Source: Gammaproteobacteria bacterium (lineage in GTDB: Bacteria > Pseudomonadota > Gammaproteobacteria > Chromatiales > Sedimenticolaceae). From it: a DNA stretch of 53,891 nt. Positions 27,758 through 36,091 of the stretch are shown here, piece by piece. Position 1 is the stretch's first letter; every line of letters begins with the position of its first letter. Position numbers and translations under genes: made by a program. Under the pieces are notes generated by a model. The model worked only from the letters and a program-made list of their open reading frames with translations, was not told the DNA's origin and searched no databases. The stretch lies in assembly GCA_020445165.1 (NCBI GenBank), contig JAGRHE010000002.1, positions 1 through 53,891 of the forward strand, in the 5' to 3' direction.

Positions 27758-29374
27758 CTATCGCTCAACCGTCGCCGAAGACGCCTCCTGTTCCACGGCA
27801 GGGGCGCGCCTCTTGCGCAGTTCGACCTCCAGCGCCGCATGCAACGCATCGGCGTACAGCACATTGCTGGCAATCGACGGATGCGCGTCGAAGGGATTCA
27901 CCATCAGCTCGTCGAGTTTCATTCGGGCAACGAAGTCGGGCCGGGGATCGACAACGATGAAGCCCGCGTCTTTCGCAGCTGCACCCGCCAGGTCGAACCA
28001 GCGTGACAGGTAGGGATGGTGCGGGTGGTCGGATGCGATGCCCTGGGGCAGCAGGGCGAAGATCGGCTGGCCGGCGCCCGCCTCCGTGCTCAGCTGATAG
28101 ATGTCGTCGAGTGCCGCCAGAAAGGCCTGCCAGTTGCGCGAATCGGGCTGGTAGCTGCGATCGAGCGCATCGTCTGACGACGGGATCAGGCCGAACCGGA
28201 CCAGTACGCCATCGAGCGTGGTGTGCAGCAGTTTCTGGACATCGGTCATCCCGATATGGCGCAGCGAAGCCACCAGATTGTGCAGCCAGTAGTAGTCTGT
28301 CCGCTCGACCGAATGGTTCTGTGGCAGCGGCTGCGGATCGTTGACGCAGTAACCGACGATGATGAAATCCGGCTGCACATGATCCAGGTGCTCGGCGAGG
28401 ATCTCGGCCTCGGTCACGGTCGGTCCGCCAGCCAGGCCGAAGTTGGCCACTTGCCAGCGGTTGCCCGGTTGGCTGTGTTGCAGGCGCGTCTGCAGCAACT
28501 CCGTGTAGCGCTGATCGACAGCCAGGCCGGCACCCCAGGTAAGCGAGTCGCCGAGCACCATGATCCGGCGCGTGCCGGCGGGCTTCTCCGCTTCGACATC
28601 GGCAGAACGGAAACCCAGGTTGTTGTAGTCGACCCGGTGACCCCAGGTCCAATCGAGCGAATTTGCGCGCTCCAGGTCGAGGTCGATTTCGTCGATCGGT
28701 CTCCCGTAGACCCGCTCGTAGTGCGCGACCAGGGCACGCATGTTGGTGAACGCCAGGTAGCGGTCGGCGAGGTACAGCGTCAACGCCAGCGTGAACACGA
28801 CGCTGGCAACCGCGAGCAGGCCGTTGGCATGGCGACCGACCAGCAGACGGGCCACCACCAGCAGTGCGATGTGCAGCAGTTCACTGTTGATCGAGGCCGA
28901 CATCGGTATGTGCCGCATGTCGTGCCATTCGACAAACGTGGCGACAATGAAGCCGGCCGACACCAGGATGCCCAGTTCGAGCAGGCGCTTGATCGCCACC
29001 AGCGTCGCCGGCAGGTAGCGCCGGAATGCGCCACCACTGAAGACTGCGGCAGCCAGCAGCAGGCCCAGACCGACCGTTGCCAGCGGGCCGAAGAAGATGA
29101 TGATCGGGTTGCGGATCGTGTCGAGCGGCATGAAGCGGAACGGCGAACCGATCTCGTGCATCACCCATGCGACACCGAGCAGCAGCATGCCGGCAATCAG
29201 CAGGTACTCGAACAGGTTGGCCGGCCGGTCGGCGCGGATCGCTGCCGTCGACGCGACCGACAATTTCGGCCCGGCGGTGGATTCAGTGGTGTGGCTCAAA
29301 CGTTTTCCTGACGGGGGCTGTCGATTGATCGGGACGTGTAAATCAGCGTCAGCGTCAGCCAGCTCTTGAGGCAT
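27758..29374 (-). CDS. Multi-spanning membrane protein with SGNH/GDSL hydrolase domain
   Basis: A 538-residue protein with about six to seven membrane helices in its first half (LFEYLLIAGMLLLGVAWV, IIIFFGPLATVGLGLLLAAA, LLHIALLVVARLLVG and others) and a C-terminal SGNH hydrolase domain. Blocks seen: nucleophile IMVLGDSLTWG, block II NFGLAGGPTVTE, block III Asn in VGYCVND, and the late DAHPS with the catalytic Asp/His pair. SGNH hydrolases act as esterases or acyl-transfer enzymes on glycans or lipids; the substrate here is unknown. The start is uncertain: ATG 29374 is used, but TTG 29299 with CAGGA seven bases upstream is attractive. It may be cotranscribed with the type I secretion genes that follow after 224 bases. 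Confidence 0.78.
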   Translation of the reverse strand: MPQELADADADLHVPINRQPPSGKRLSHTTESTAGPKLSVASTAAIRADRPANLFEYLLIAGMLLLGVAWVMHEIGSPFRFMPLDTIRNPIIIFFGPLATVGLGLLLAAAVFSGGAFRRYLPATLVAIKRLLELGILVSAGFIVATFVEWHDMRHIPMSASINSELLHIALLVVARLLVGRHANGLLAVASVVFTLALTLYLADRYLAFTNMRALVAHYERVYGRPIDEIDLDLERANSLDWTWGHRVDYNNLGFRSADVEAEKPAGTRRIMVLGDSLTWGAGLAVDQRYTELLQTRLQHSQPGNRWQVANFGLAGGPTVTEAEILAEHLDHVQPDFIIVGYCVNDPQPLPQNHSVERTDYYWLHNLVASLRHIGMTDVQKLLHTTLDGVLVRFGLIPSSDDALDRSYQPDSRNWQAFLAALDDIYQLSTEAGAGQPIFALLPQGIASDHPHHPYLSRWFDLAGAAAKDAGFIVVDPRPDFVARMKLDELMVNPFDAHPSIASNVLYADALHAALEVELRKRRAPAVEQEASSATVER

Positions 29375-29439
29375 TCCGACGCAGCCCGGCGATCGGTTCG
29401 GGCCTGCACGCTGCCACCGGCAGGCCTGGCACCACCTGC

Positions 29440-29467
29440 TGGACATGCCCATATGGCGACATATAAT
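29440..29467 (+). promoter_or_regulatory. Sigma-70 promoter of the Xre-RES operon
   Basis: -35 TGGACA (29440-29445, five of six) and a perfect -10 TATAAT (29462-29467), spacer 16. The expected start point, about seven bases on, falls at 29474, one base before the antitoxin ATG, so the message may be leaderless or nearly so. Confidence 0.75.
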
Positions 29468-29479
29468 ACACCATATGGG
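29448..29479 (+). promoter_or_regulatory. Twin CCATATGG operator enclosing the -10 box
   Basis: CCCATATGG at 29448-29456 and its mirror CCATATGGG at 29471-29479. Each holds the palindrome CCATATGG, with centres 22 bases apart, close to two helical turns. The right copy contains the ATG start codon of the antitoxin. This is a convincing autorepression site. Confidence 0.7.
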
Positions 29480-29957
29480 AACCACCAAGACAGAGCCCCG
29501 CACCTATCGCCCGGAAACGGTCGTCGCGCCGCCGGGCGCCTTCACCGCCGGCGAGGTGTACAAGCGCCTGGGACTGATCAAGTCAGACCGCTCCGAGCTG
29601 GTCAACGTGTTGCGGATCGGCGTGCCGGTGAGCGTGTTCGCAAAACTCGCCGCCGAGATCGGCACCTCGCAGGCCGCGCTGGGAAAGGTCATCGGCCTGC
29701 CGTCGTCCACCCTCGCCCGGCGGCGCCAGTCAAAGCGCCTGAGCCCGGACGAAAGCGATCGCCTGTACCGTGTGGCCTCGGCATACCGCAATGCGCTACA
29801 GCTGTTCGAGGGTGATCGTGCAGGCGCCAGGAACTGGCTCAACGAACCGGCCAAGGCACTGGGCGGCAGCAGTCCGGTCGACTATCTCGACACCGAGGCC
29901 GGCGCCGAAGCGGTGCACGACCTGATCCTGCGCCTCGAGCACGGCGTGATCACCTGA
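29475..29957 (+). CDS. Xre/MbcA/ParS-type antitoxin of the RES toxin
   Basis: A 160-residue antitoxin of the Xre-RES (MbcTA/ParST) class. Residues about 40-105 contain a helix-turn-helix region (FAKLAAEIGTSQAALGKVIG followed by LPSSTLARRRQ), and the C-terminal part (RNALQLFEGDRAGARNWLNE, ALGGSSPVDYLDTEAGAEAV) is the DUF2384/MbcA-ParS domain that plugs the toxin active site. I start at ATG 29475, within the operator, because the promoter -10 box ends at 29467; the in-frame ATG 29445 lies upstream of the start point. The toxin start overlaps the stop by one base (TGATG). Confidence 0.9.
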   Translation: MGTTKTEPRTYRPETVVAPPGAFTAGEVYKRLGLIKSDRSELVNVLRIGVPVSVFAKLAAEIGTSQAALGKVIGLPSSTLARRRQSKRLSPDESDRLYRVASAYRNALQLFEGDRAGARNWLNEPAKALGGSSPVDYLDTEAGAEAVHDLILRLEHGVIT

Positions 29958-30439
29958 TGCCGGAGCTGTTTCGCCTGGTCAAGGCGCGTCACGCCGACCA
30001 GGCGTTCGACGGCGAGGGCGCCAGGCTCAGCGGTGGACGCTGGAACAGCAGGGGCGTGGCACTGATCTACACCGCCGACAGCATCGCCCTGGCGGCACTC
30101 GAACTGCTGGTCCACCTGCATTCGCACGAGGTCCTCAACAGCTACCGCCTGTACCGGATCGACATACCCGACGAAGACCTGCTCGCGCTCGACGATCGTG
30201 ACCTGCCGCGCGACTGGCGTAACGATCCCCCACCCTCGTCGACCGCGCAGGTTGGTGACGGTTGGGTGGCAGCCGGGGCATCGCTGGCCCTGGCGGTGCC
30301 CAGTGCGATCGTACCGTCGCAGCACAACGTCCTCGTCAACCCGGCCCATGCAGGTTTTGCGCAGGCGATCGAATCAGTGCGCGAGGAGCCGTTCCTGTTC
30401 GACCGGCGCCTGCTCAAGAACAATCCGGGCAAGGCTTGA
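29957..30439 (+). CDS. RES-domain toxin (NAD+-degrading family)
   Basis: A 160-residue RES toxin. Established members degrade NAD+ or ADP-ribosylate targets and so arrest growth. The name-giving residues appear in order: Arg in RLSGGRWNSRGVALIYTADS, Glu in ALAALELLVHLH and Ser in VPSAIVPSQHNVLVNPAH. Length is typical and the three motifs are intact, so the toxin is probably active. It is translated from an ATG overlapping the antitoxin stop, giving tight coupling. The convergent SDR gene ends 52 bases beyond its stop. Confidence 0.92.
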   Translation: MPELFRLVKARHADQAFDGEGARLSGGRWNSRGVALIYTADSIALAALELLVHLHSHEVLNSYRLYRIDIPDEDLLALDDRDLPRDWRNDPPPSSTAQVGDGWVAAGASLALAVPSAIVPSQHNVLVNPAHAGFAQAIESVREEPFLFDRRLLKNNPGKA

Positions 30440-30491
30440 CTGCCGCATGCAGCGGTCACCGACAGGCGGCGGTAAGGTGAAGTGTCGGCAC

Positions 30492-31469
30492 TCAGTCCGC
30501 GACATCGATCCCGCTGCGCACGACACACCATTGCCATAGCGCTGCACGTGTCTCGGCCGCATCGGATTCACGTGTCGACGCGAGACGATGCGTGGCGCGC
30601 GCTGCCCGGTCGTGCCAGAAACGGCCCGAACTGCGGGCGGCAACCGGATCGGCCGCCAGCCAGGCCAGGGTATCGGCACCCTGCTGCGGCGTGCGCAACA
30701 GCGGCCCGAGGAGTCGGCTGAAACCGGGCAGCGCACCGCTAATGCCGGGCGTATCCACCCACCCAGGGTGCAGTGCGTGAAACACGATGTCGGCCGACGG
30801 AAACCTATTGGCCCACAGCTCGTTCAGAACAACCTGTGCCCGCTTGACGCGCGCATACTGCCGCACGCCGCTGTAGTCGGCGGCCGGCATCTCCAGCCCG
30901 GTGACGGTCAACGGCGCGGTGTACATGCCACCCGATGACATCGTGAGCACGCGGCCAGGTGATGCCGCCCGCAGCGGCTCGTGCAACAGCGCGGTCATCA
31001 GGAATGGGGCCACCAGCATGATCTGACAGCTGGCCTCGGTGCCATCGGCCGTCGTGCGGCGCTCGTTGAACAATGCCCCGGCGTTGTGGATCAGCACGTC
31101 GATGCGTGTATGCCGCCGCGCTATGCGTTCGCAGGCCGAGCGCACCTGCTCCAGATCGGCCAGGTCGGCGACCTCGAACGACACCGATCCGGCCGCATGC
31201 ACCCGGTCGAGTGCATGTGCGAGTCGTTCGGCCTTGTCAGCATCGCGCGCCACCAGGATCAACGTCGCCCCCATCGCGGCCAGTTCGCGTGCTGCGGCAA
31301 GCCCGATTCCCGAGGTCGCGCCGGTCAACACGATGGTGTGGCCACGCAGGTCATAGGCAGTCAGCGGGCGCCAGTCGAACAGGCGTGAACGTAGCGCGTA
31401 GCCGACACGGGTGAAGCTCGCCAGCACAGTCGCCTCGAGCAGGCTGTCGATGGCCGACTTCCACGACAT
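30492..31469 (-). CDS. Short-chain dehydrogenase/reductase, DHRS12-like
   Basis: A 325-residue SDR. NAD(P)-binding Gly motif TGATSGIGLAAAREL lies at about residues 49-63 after a 40-residue N-terminal extension, the NAG motif is in LIHNAGALFNER, catalytic Ser in VLTMSSGGMY, and Tyr/Lys in the YARVK segment (Y-x3-K). Wording such as FHALHPGWVDTPGI is that of the DHRS12-like branch. The substrate is unknown, possibly a lipid or polyketide-like ketone. It follows the SRPBCC gene with one base between them, so the two are translated together; this pairing recurs in proteobacteria. Confidence 0.85.
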   Translation of the reverse strand: MSWKSAIDSLLEATVLASFTRVGYALRSRLFDWRPLTAYDLRGHTIVLTGATSGIGLAAARELAAMGATLILVARDADKAERLAHALDRVHAAGSVSFEVADLADLEQVRSACERIARRHTRIDVLIHNAGALFNERRTTADGTEASCQIMLVAPFLMTALLHEPLRAASPGRVLTMSSGGMYTAPLTVTGLEMPAADYSGVRQYARVKRAQVVLNELWANRFPSADIVFHALHPGWVDTPGISGALPGFSRLLGPLLRTPQQGADTLAWLAADPVAARSSGRFWHDRAARATHRLASTRESDAAETRAALWQWCVVRSGIDVAD

Positions 31470-31470
31470 C

Positions 31471-31902
31471 TCAGGCGACCTTGATGCCGTTCAATGCCTT
31501 TTGCAGCCCGGCGTCGGCACGCTTACCTATGCGGCGAAACAACAGGCCCAGCAGCGGATCGAAGACGCAGTAGGCGCCCTTGAGTTCGAGCCTTGCATCG
31601 TAGGTGACGATGCTGCCGCTGCCGGCATCCTCTACCGTGATCACGTCGAAAGACCGCAGCCGCTCGGTGTTGGCCTCGGCCACCAGGCGATGCGGTCGCT
31701 CGAACACCTGCGTGTAGTAGATCAGTTCCACGTTGCTCGCAATGACCCGGTACGCAGCATCGGGCCCGGGACCCTCGCCACGCACCTGGCGTGACGATGC
31801 GACACCCGGGTCCCACTGCTCGAAGTTGCGCAGATCGGCCATGAAGTCGAATGCCTGATCGACCGCCATCAGCGTCTGGATGCGTGTCTTGTAGCGGGCC
31901 AT
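31471..31902 (-). CDS. SRPBCC (START-like) lipid/ligand-binding protein
   Basis: A 143-residue member of the SRPBCC/polyketide-cyclase helix-grip fold. Typical features are the opening beta strand and helix (MAVDQAFDFMADLRNFEQWD, PG), the middle GPDAAYRVIASNVELIYYTQ and VTYDARLELKG, and the long C-terminal helix GKRADAGLQKALNGI. The fold encloses a hydrophobic pocket; partner SDR immediately downstream may act on the bound ligand. No signal peptide is seen. The start at ATG 31902 gives the usual N terminus. It is divergent from the peroxidase gene. Confidence 0.82.
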   Translation of the reverse strand: MARYKTRIQTLMAVDQAFDFMADLRNFEQWDPGVASSRQVRGEGPGPDAAYRVIASNVELIYYTQVFERPHRLVAEANTERLRSFDVITVEDAGSGSIVTYDARLELKGAYCVFDPLLGLLFRRIGKRADAGLQKALNGIKVA

Positions 31903-32252
31903 GTGGCTCCCTCCGATGGCTGTCTACCGGGCCTCGTATGCGCAGCCACGACGAGCTGGTGTGAAAAACCTGCCGACCGGCAGCATACGAATCTTTCATC
32001 AGTGTAGGGCGAGCATCGCGCACACCAGGGCCCGGATAACCGCAGAGAATGCGCTGAGAAGGGCGACCGACAGGCCGTTTTCATGATGCGTGTTATGAAC
32101 GACCGAGAAGCACCGCGATGAATCTCAATCACTTGAGTTGGCTCAGAATCGAAGCGCCCGAGTTGGTCTATGTTGAAAGCCGGCCTCGCGCGCCAGCCGC
32201 CGCCACCGCACTGGGGCCATCGCTGTCGAAAACAACGGAGACGAGGAACGAC
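31903..32252. other. Divergent intergenic region
   Basis: About 350 bases between the leftward SRPBCC gene and the rightward peroxidase gene. A CTCAA-N4-TTGAG inverted repeat lies at 32124-32137. The frame of the peroxidase continues to 32118, but translation there (Pro/Ala-rich without a signal peptide) does not look real. No other gene is supported. Confidence 0.5.
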
Positions 32253-33239
32253 ATGTTTAGAAAACCCCTGGTAGCGGCCCTGCTTGCCGCCATTCCCTGT
32301 GCCTCCGCGTTCGCTGACGAACCGATCACACCGATTCGCCCGGCCCAGGAAATCAACCTCGCCATGGCCGAACTGGGCAAGAAACTGTACTTCGACCCGC
32401 GCTTGTCGAAGTCCGGGTTCATCTCGTGCAACTCTTGCCACAACCTGAGCATGGGCGGTACCGACAACCTGAAGACCTCGATCGGCCACAACTGGCAGAA
32501 AGGGCCTATCAACTCACCGACAGTGCTCAATTCCAGCCTCAACGTCGCCCAGTTCTGGGACGGCCGTGCAGCCGACCTCAAGGAACAGGCCGGCGGCCCG
32601 ATCGCCAACCCGGGTGAGATGGCCTTCACCCACACCCTGGCCGTCAGCCTGCTGGAATCGATCCCCGGCTACGTCAACGAGTTCAAACTGGTCTACGGTG
32701 AAGACGGCATCGACATCGACAAGGTGACCGACGCGATCGCCGAGTTCGAAAAGACCCTGGTCACGCCGAACTCACCGTTCGACCAATGGCTGCTGGGCGA
32801 CAAGGATGCACTGAGCGCAGACGAGGTGGCCGGCTACAAGCTGTTCAAGGACAGCGGCTGCACGGCCTGCCACAACGGTGCGGCAGCCGGTGGCAACACC
32901 TTCCAGAAGATGGGCATCGTCGAACCCTATGTCAGCACCAGCCCGGCCGAAGGTCGCAGCGCGGTCACCGGCAAGGACGCGGATCGCTTCAACTTCAAGG
33001 TGCCGACCCTGCGCAACGTCGAGATGACCTATCCGTACTTCCACGACGGCGAAGCCGAGACCCTGACCGAAGCGGTCGACATCATGGGCCGCCTGCAGCT
33101 GGGCAAGAAGTTCACCGACCAGGAAAACGCACAGATCGTGGCCTTCCTGAAGAGCATGACTGGCGATCAGCCGAACTTCGATCTGCCGATCCTGCCGCCT
33201 TCGTCTGAAACCACGCCGCTACCGACACCGTTCGAGTGA
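32253..33239 (+). CDS. Di-haem cytochrome c peroxidase (CcpA/MauG family)
   Basis: A 328-residue periplasmic peroxidase that reduces hydrogen peroxide with electrons from a small cytochrome. The signal peptide is KPLVAALLAAIPCASAFA. Two c-haem sites are seen, CNSCH at about residue 59 and CTACH at about residue 203. Conserved family segments include KKLYFDPRLSKSGFISCNSC, NSPTVLNSSLNVAQFWDGRA, NPGEMAF and KVPTLRNVEMTYPYFHDG. The start at ATG 32253 follows GAGGA at 32243-32247. A tail-to-tail di-haem cytochrome c gene lies beyond a perfect hairpin and could be a redox partner. Confidence 0.93.
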   Translation: MFRKPLVAALLAAIPCASAFADEPITPIRPAQEINLAMAELGKKLYFDPRLSKSGFISCNSCHNLSMGGTDNLKTSIGHNWQKGPINSPTVLNSSLNVAQFWDGRAADLKEQAGGPIANPGEMAFTHTLAVSLLESIPGYVNEFKLVYGEDGIDIDKVTDAIAEFEKTLVTPNSPFDQWLLGDKDALSADEVAGYKLFKDSGCTACHNGAAAGGNTFQKMGIVEPYVSTSPAEGRSAVTGKDADRFNFKVPTLRNVEMTYPYFHDGEAETLTEAVDIMGRLQLGKKFTDQENAQIVAFLKSMTGDQPNFDLPILPPSSETTPLPTPFE

Positions 33240-33256
33240 TCGGCAGCGCCTCCACC

Positions 33257-33276
33257 CAGGCCGGCAAACCGGCCTG
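33257..33276. terminator. Bidirectional hairpin between peroxidase and cytochrome genes
   Basis: CAGGCCGG, loop CAAA, CCGGCCTG: eight perfect GC-rich pairs centred between two convergent stops (33239 and 33279). No T run on either side. Confidence 0.5.
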
Positions 33277-33278
33277 AG

Positions 33279-33905
33279 TCAACCGGGGCCGTGTCCGCGA
33301 TCTTGCGGACGCGGTTCCGGATCAACCGCCAAGCTACTCGCGTAGAACGCGCTCAGCGCGCGCAATTGATCGTCTGACAGGCGCTCGAGGCGTTCCTGCA
33401 TCAACGGTGGCTGCAGCATCATGCCGGACGCGATCCGGTAATCACGCATCTGGTAGAACAGGTAACCACTGGCCTGACCGGCCAGTGGCGGCGTGTCCTT
33501 GTCCTGGAACCAGCCGTTGCGTTTGTGACACTTCTCGCACAGTTCATCGTGCAATGCCTTGCCCTCGCGCGCCCGCTGCAGGTCGACATCGACCTGCTGA
33601 CCGGTCCACGGCTGCGACCCGAAATACAGTGCCAGGCGTTGCAGCTGGCTGCTCTTGTAGCCCTTGGCGATGCGGCCCATGATCGTGCCCGGGCGGCGAT
33701 CGCGCCGGAAGGACTGCATGGTTGCGTAGAAATAGCGGAAGTTGAGTCCGGCGATGCTCGGCATGTGCGGCGCAACGCTGACACCATCGGTTCCATGACA
33801 GCCGAAACAGGCCTCGTGGGCATTGTCGGATCGCGCGGGCGCGCAGGCCAGCGCACCGACCAGCGCCATCACCACTGCGAATCTTTGCTGGTTTCGATCA
33901 GTCAA
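33279..33905 (-). CDS. Di-haem class I cytochrome c (c4/FccA-like)
   Basis: A 208-residue periplasmic cytochrome with two class I domains. Haem motifs are C33-F-G-C-H37 and C123-E-K-C-H127; likely sixth-ligand methionines lie in RPGTIMGRIAKGY and in the second-domain MMLQPPLMQERLERL region. The layout matches cytochrome c4 or the cytochrome subunit of flavocytochrome c sulfide dehydrogenase, but no flavoprotein subunit is adjacent, so an electron shuttle role is more likely. The start is a TTG at 33905, chosen because it gives a charged N-region and a full signal peptide ending near PARS; GTG 33875 and ATG 33869 are alternatives. Confidence 0.82.
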   Translation of the reverse strand: MTDRNQQRFAVVMALVGALACAPARSDNAHEACFGCHGTDGVSVAPHMPSIAGLNFRYFYATMQSFRRDRRPGTIMGRIAKGYKSSQLQRLALYFGSQPWTGQQVDVDLQRAREGKALHDELCEKCHKRNGWFQDKDTPPLAGQASGYLFYQMRDYRIASGMMLQPPLMQERLERLSDDQLRALSAFYASSLAVDPEPRPQDRGHGPG

Positions 33906-34093
33906 GCGGCTACCCGTATTGCGTTGGTCGGGATCAGGATCGTCCCGGAATCAGCTGTCGACGCCGCGCCAATGCGACACCACGGCCGTGGCGCGCATTA
34001 TAAACCGGTCGACCTTCGACGTTGCCGCTCACCCGCCCAGGCAGGCAACTGCGCGGCGCGCTCCATCGATTGCCATACGCGTGAATACAGCCG

Positions 34094-35947
34094 CTATTCA
34101 CACCCCGATCGGCAATGACCTGCCGCATCGAACGCCATCGTCCGTCCACTGAGCGGCAGGTGCACCGGCACTCTGCTCGCCTGGCGGAACTGCGCCGTCC
34201 GTGTGCCTTCGATCAGTCTGCCATCCCTGGTCGCCTGTTCGTTCGCATGCGACGCGATCACGGCAGCCGGTCGGACCAGTTCGTTGATCACATAGGCCGC
34301 TTCTCGCGGCCCGGTGGTGAAGGTGTCGCCGATGTTGATCACGGCCAACTGCACGCCATAGTACTCACCGACCACGCTGCGCTGTTCCGCCGTGATGCCG
34401 GTGTCACCGGACAGGTAGACCTTGAGTCCATTGGAGAAGGTGATGACATAGCCGGTCGCCGGCCCGGCACAGGCGGTCACACCGGCATGGTCGAGCATGC
34501 CGCCCAGCTCACCACCGATCATGCCGCCACTGATGCCGTTGGAATGCGCCGCCGGCACGGTGGTGAAGGTCACAGCATTGAGCTTCTTCGAACCGCCGAA
34601 ACGCACCAACTGCGAACGCTGTGGATCACCACCGAGTGCCTTGAGCTTGGCGGCAAAGAACTTGGGCATCTCGCTGCCAGTGATGATGGTCGCATCCTTG
34701 GCCAGCGCGATCTGCACACTGCCGGTGTCGGGCAGGGTGCTGACCGACATGTCCGGCGCCGCACACTCGCCGGCGTTGAGCGACGGTATCCGGCGATCAC
34801 CGACATGGTCACCGTGCATGTGACTGACCAGCACCACGTCGATGTCACCGAGCCGCGGATCATCCGCACCAGCCACCGTGCGGCCAGCGTCGTACAGGAT
34901 GCGGGTACCGTCCGGGTCTTCGAGCAGCAGGGCCCTGTCGTAGCGACAGAACTCACCGTCATGACTGCCCAGCGGCGTGATCTTCACGAACGCATCACCG
35001 CCCGGCAACAGTCCGATCTCGCGGTAGTAGCGTGCGGCGCCGGGGTGCAGGCGCGCGCCAGGTACCTGCGCCACGGTGTTGGTGGCGCGCGTGTAGCGCC
35101 CCTGTTCGAGCCGCTCTGCCAACGATTCCTGTCCGAGATGGATCGCGCGCGCCAGCCGGTAGGCAGTCTCCTCGTCGAGATCCGGGCGCACCAGGATCAG
35201 AGACCACAGACCGACCGAGTCGATTGCATGGTCCTGACCGCGGTAGGTGCCGGCCGGAATGGTCATCGGCCGGAGATGCGGGTGGCGGTCGAGAATCTGC
35301 CGGACCTGGTCTGCGCTTGGTGCGATGAAACGCGCACCGGCCGGCCCCTCGGCCACCTCAGCGAAGCCGGGCCAGCCGATCCCCGCGCCCCACAAGGCGT
35401 CGGCCTGCCCATTGAGCACCAGCTGCGGGCCCTGCGCCGCCTTGTCGAGGATGATCTGCTCGAAGTCATTCTCCGGCGACAGGCCGAGGCCATCGAGTAC
35501 GTCGGCGGCCAGGATGCGCAGGCCCGAGGCCTTGGTCCCGAATGCGACCGGGCGGCCCTTGAGATCGTCGATGCTGCGATGACTGGAATCAGCCCGTACC
35601 ACGAACATGCCCGGGTTCGGGTACATCACCGACAACACCTGGAGCTTGGCCACGCTACGTCCGATGCCGTCGAGCGCGATGCGCGCGGCGTTGCCCTCGA
35701 CCTGGCCGACGTCGACTTCACCTGCCTCGAGCAGGGTCAGATTGTGATTGCTGCCGCGGGTGTCGAGCAGTTCGATCGCGAGGCGATCGTCAGTCTGGTT
35801 GATGACGGCCGCCAGCTGCGAACCGTACAACTGGAATCCACCGCCCTTGGTCGCGGTCGCCCAGCGCAACGGGGTCGGATCTGCGAATGCCGGCATCGGG
35901 GTCGCTGCCAGGCACAGGCACAGGATCGTGGCTTGGATCGATTTCAT
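34094..35947 (-). CDS. Exported fusion: TAXI TRAP solute receptor plus metallo-beta-lactamase-fold hydrolase
   Basis: A 617-residue protein with a signal peptide (MKSIQATILCLCLAATPMPA, FA). Residues about 25-330 are a TAXI-family TRAP solute receptor: RWATATKGGGFQLYGSQLAA, VDVGQVEGNAARI, GRPVAFGTKASG and the late GLLPGG region. Residues about 335-617 are a metallo-beta-lactamase fold with a complete metal set: SHMHGDHVGD (about 373), PAAHSNG, YLSGDTGI and VIASHANEQ. Both parts would lie in the periplasm. I see no frameshift or stop at the junction. No TRAP membrane subunits are nearby, so the receptor half may sense or deliver substrate to the hydrolase. The start ATG 35947 has only a weak ribosome site. 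Confidence 0.85.
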   Translation of the reverse strand: MKSIQATILCLCLAATPMPAFADPTPLRWATATKGGGFQLYGSQLAAVINQTDDRLAIELLDTRGSNHNLTLLEAGEVDVGQVEGNAARIALDGIGRSVAKLQVLSVMYPNPGMFVVRADSSHRSIDDLKGRPVAFGTKASGLRILAADVLDGLGLSPENDFEQIILDKAAQGPQLVLNGQADALWGAGIGWPGFAEVAEGPAGARFIAPSADQVRQILDRHPHLRPMTIPAGTYRGQDHAIDSVGLWSLILVRPDLDEETAYRLARAIHLGQESLAERLEQGRYTRATNTVAQVPGARLHPGAARYYREIGLLPGGDAFVKITPLGSHDGEFCRYDRALLLEDPDGTRILYDAGRTVAGADDPRLGDIDVVLVSHMHGDHVGDRRIPSLNAGECAAPDMSVSTLPDTGSVQIALAKDATIITGSEMPKFFAAKLKALGGDPQRSQLVRFGGSKKLNAVTFTTVPAAHSNGISGGMIGGELGGMLDHAGVTACAGPATGYVITFSNGLKVYLSGDTGITAEQRSVVGEYYGVQLAVINIGDTFTTGPREAAYVINELVRPAAVIASHANEQATRDGRLIEGTRTAQFRQASRVPVHLPLSGRTMAFDAAGHCRSGCE

Positions 35948-36091
35948 TGCGCGTCTCGGCTGTCGACCCGGTCGGGTCGTTGCCCTCAAACGTAGCGCAG
36001 AATCGCCCTCAGCAGGGGTTGTGAATTAACCTGGAAATTGCCACTGAATGCGGGCACCCGGACAACGCCGGATGCTCGATGCCGGACCACA

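Noticed and set aside
25296..28013. 905-codon open frame on the plus strand opposite the transporter and adaptor genes
   Set aside because: It is a shadow of HlyB/HlyD-type genes in GC-rich DNA; its translation is His/Arg/Gln-rich with no domain, and the minus-strand genes have strong family motifs.
32124..32137. CTCAA-N4-TTGAG inverted repeat as an FNR site before the peroxidase gene
   Set aside because: The FNR consensus is TTGAT-N4-ATCAA; here the half-sites are in the opposite order, so I do not call it.
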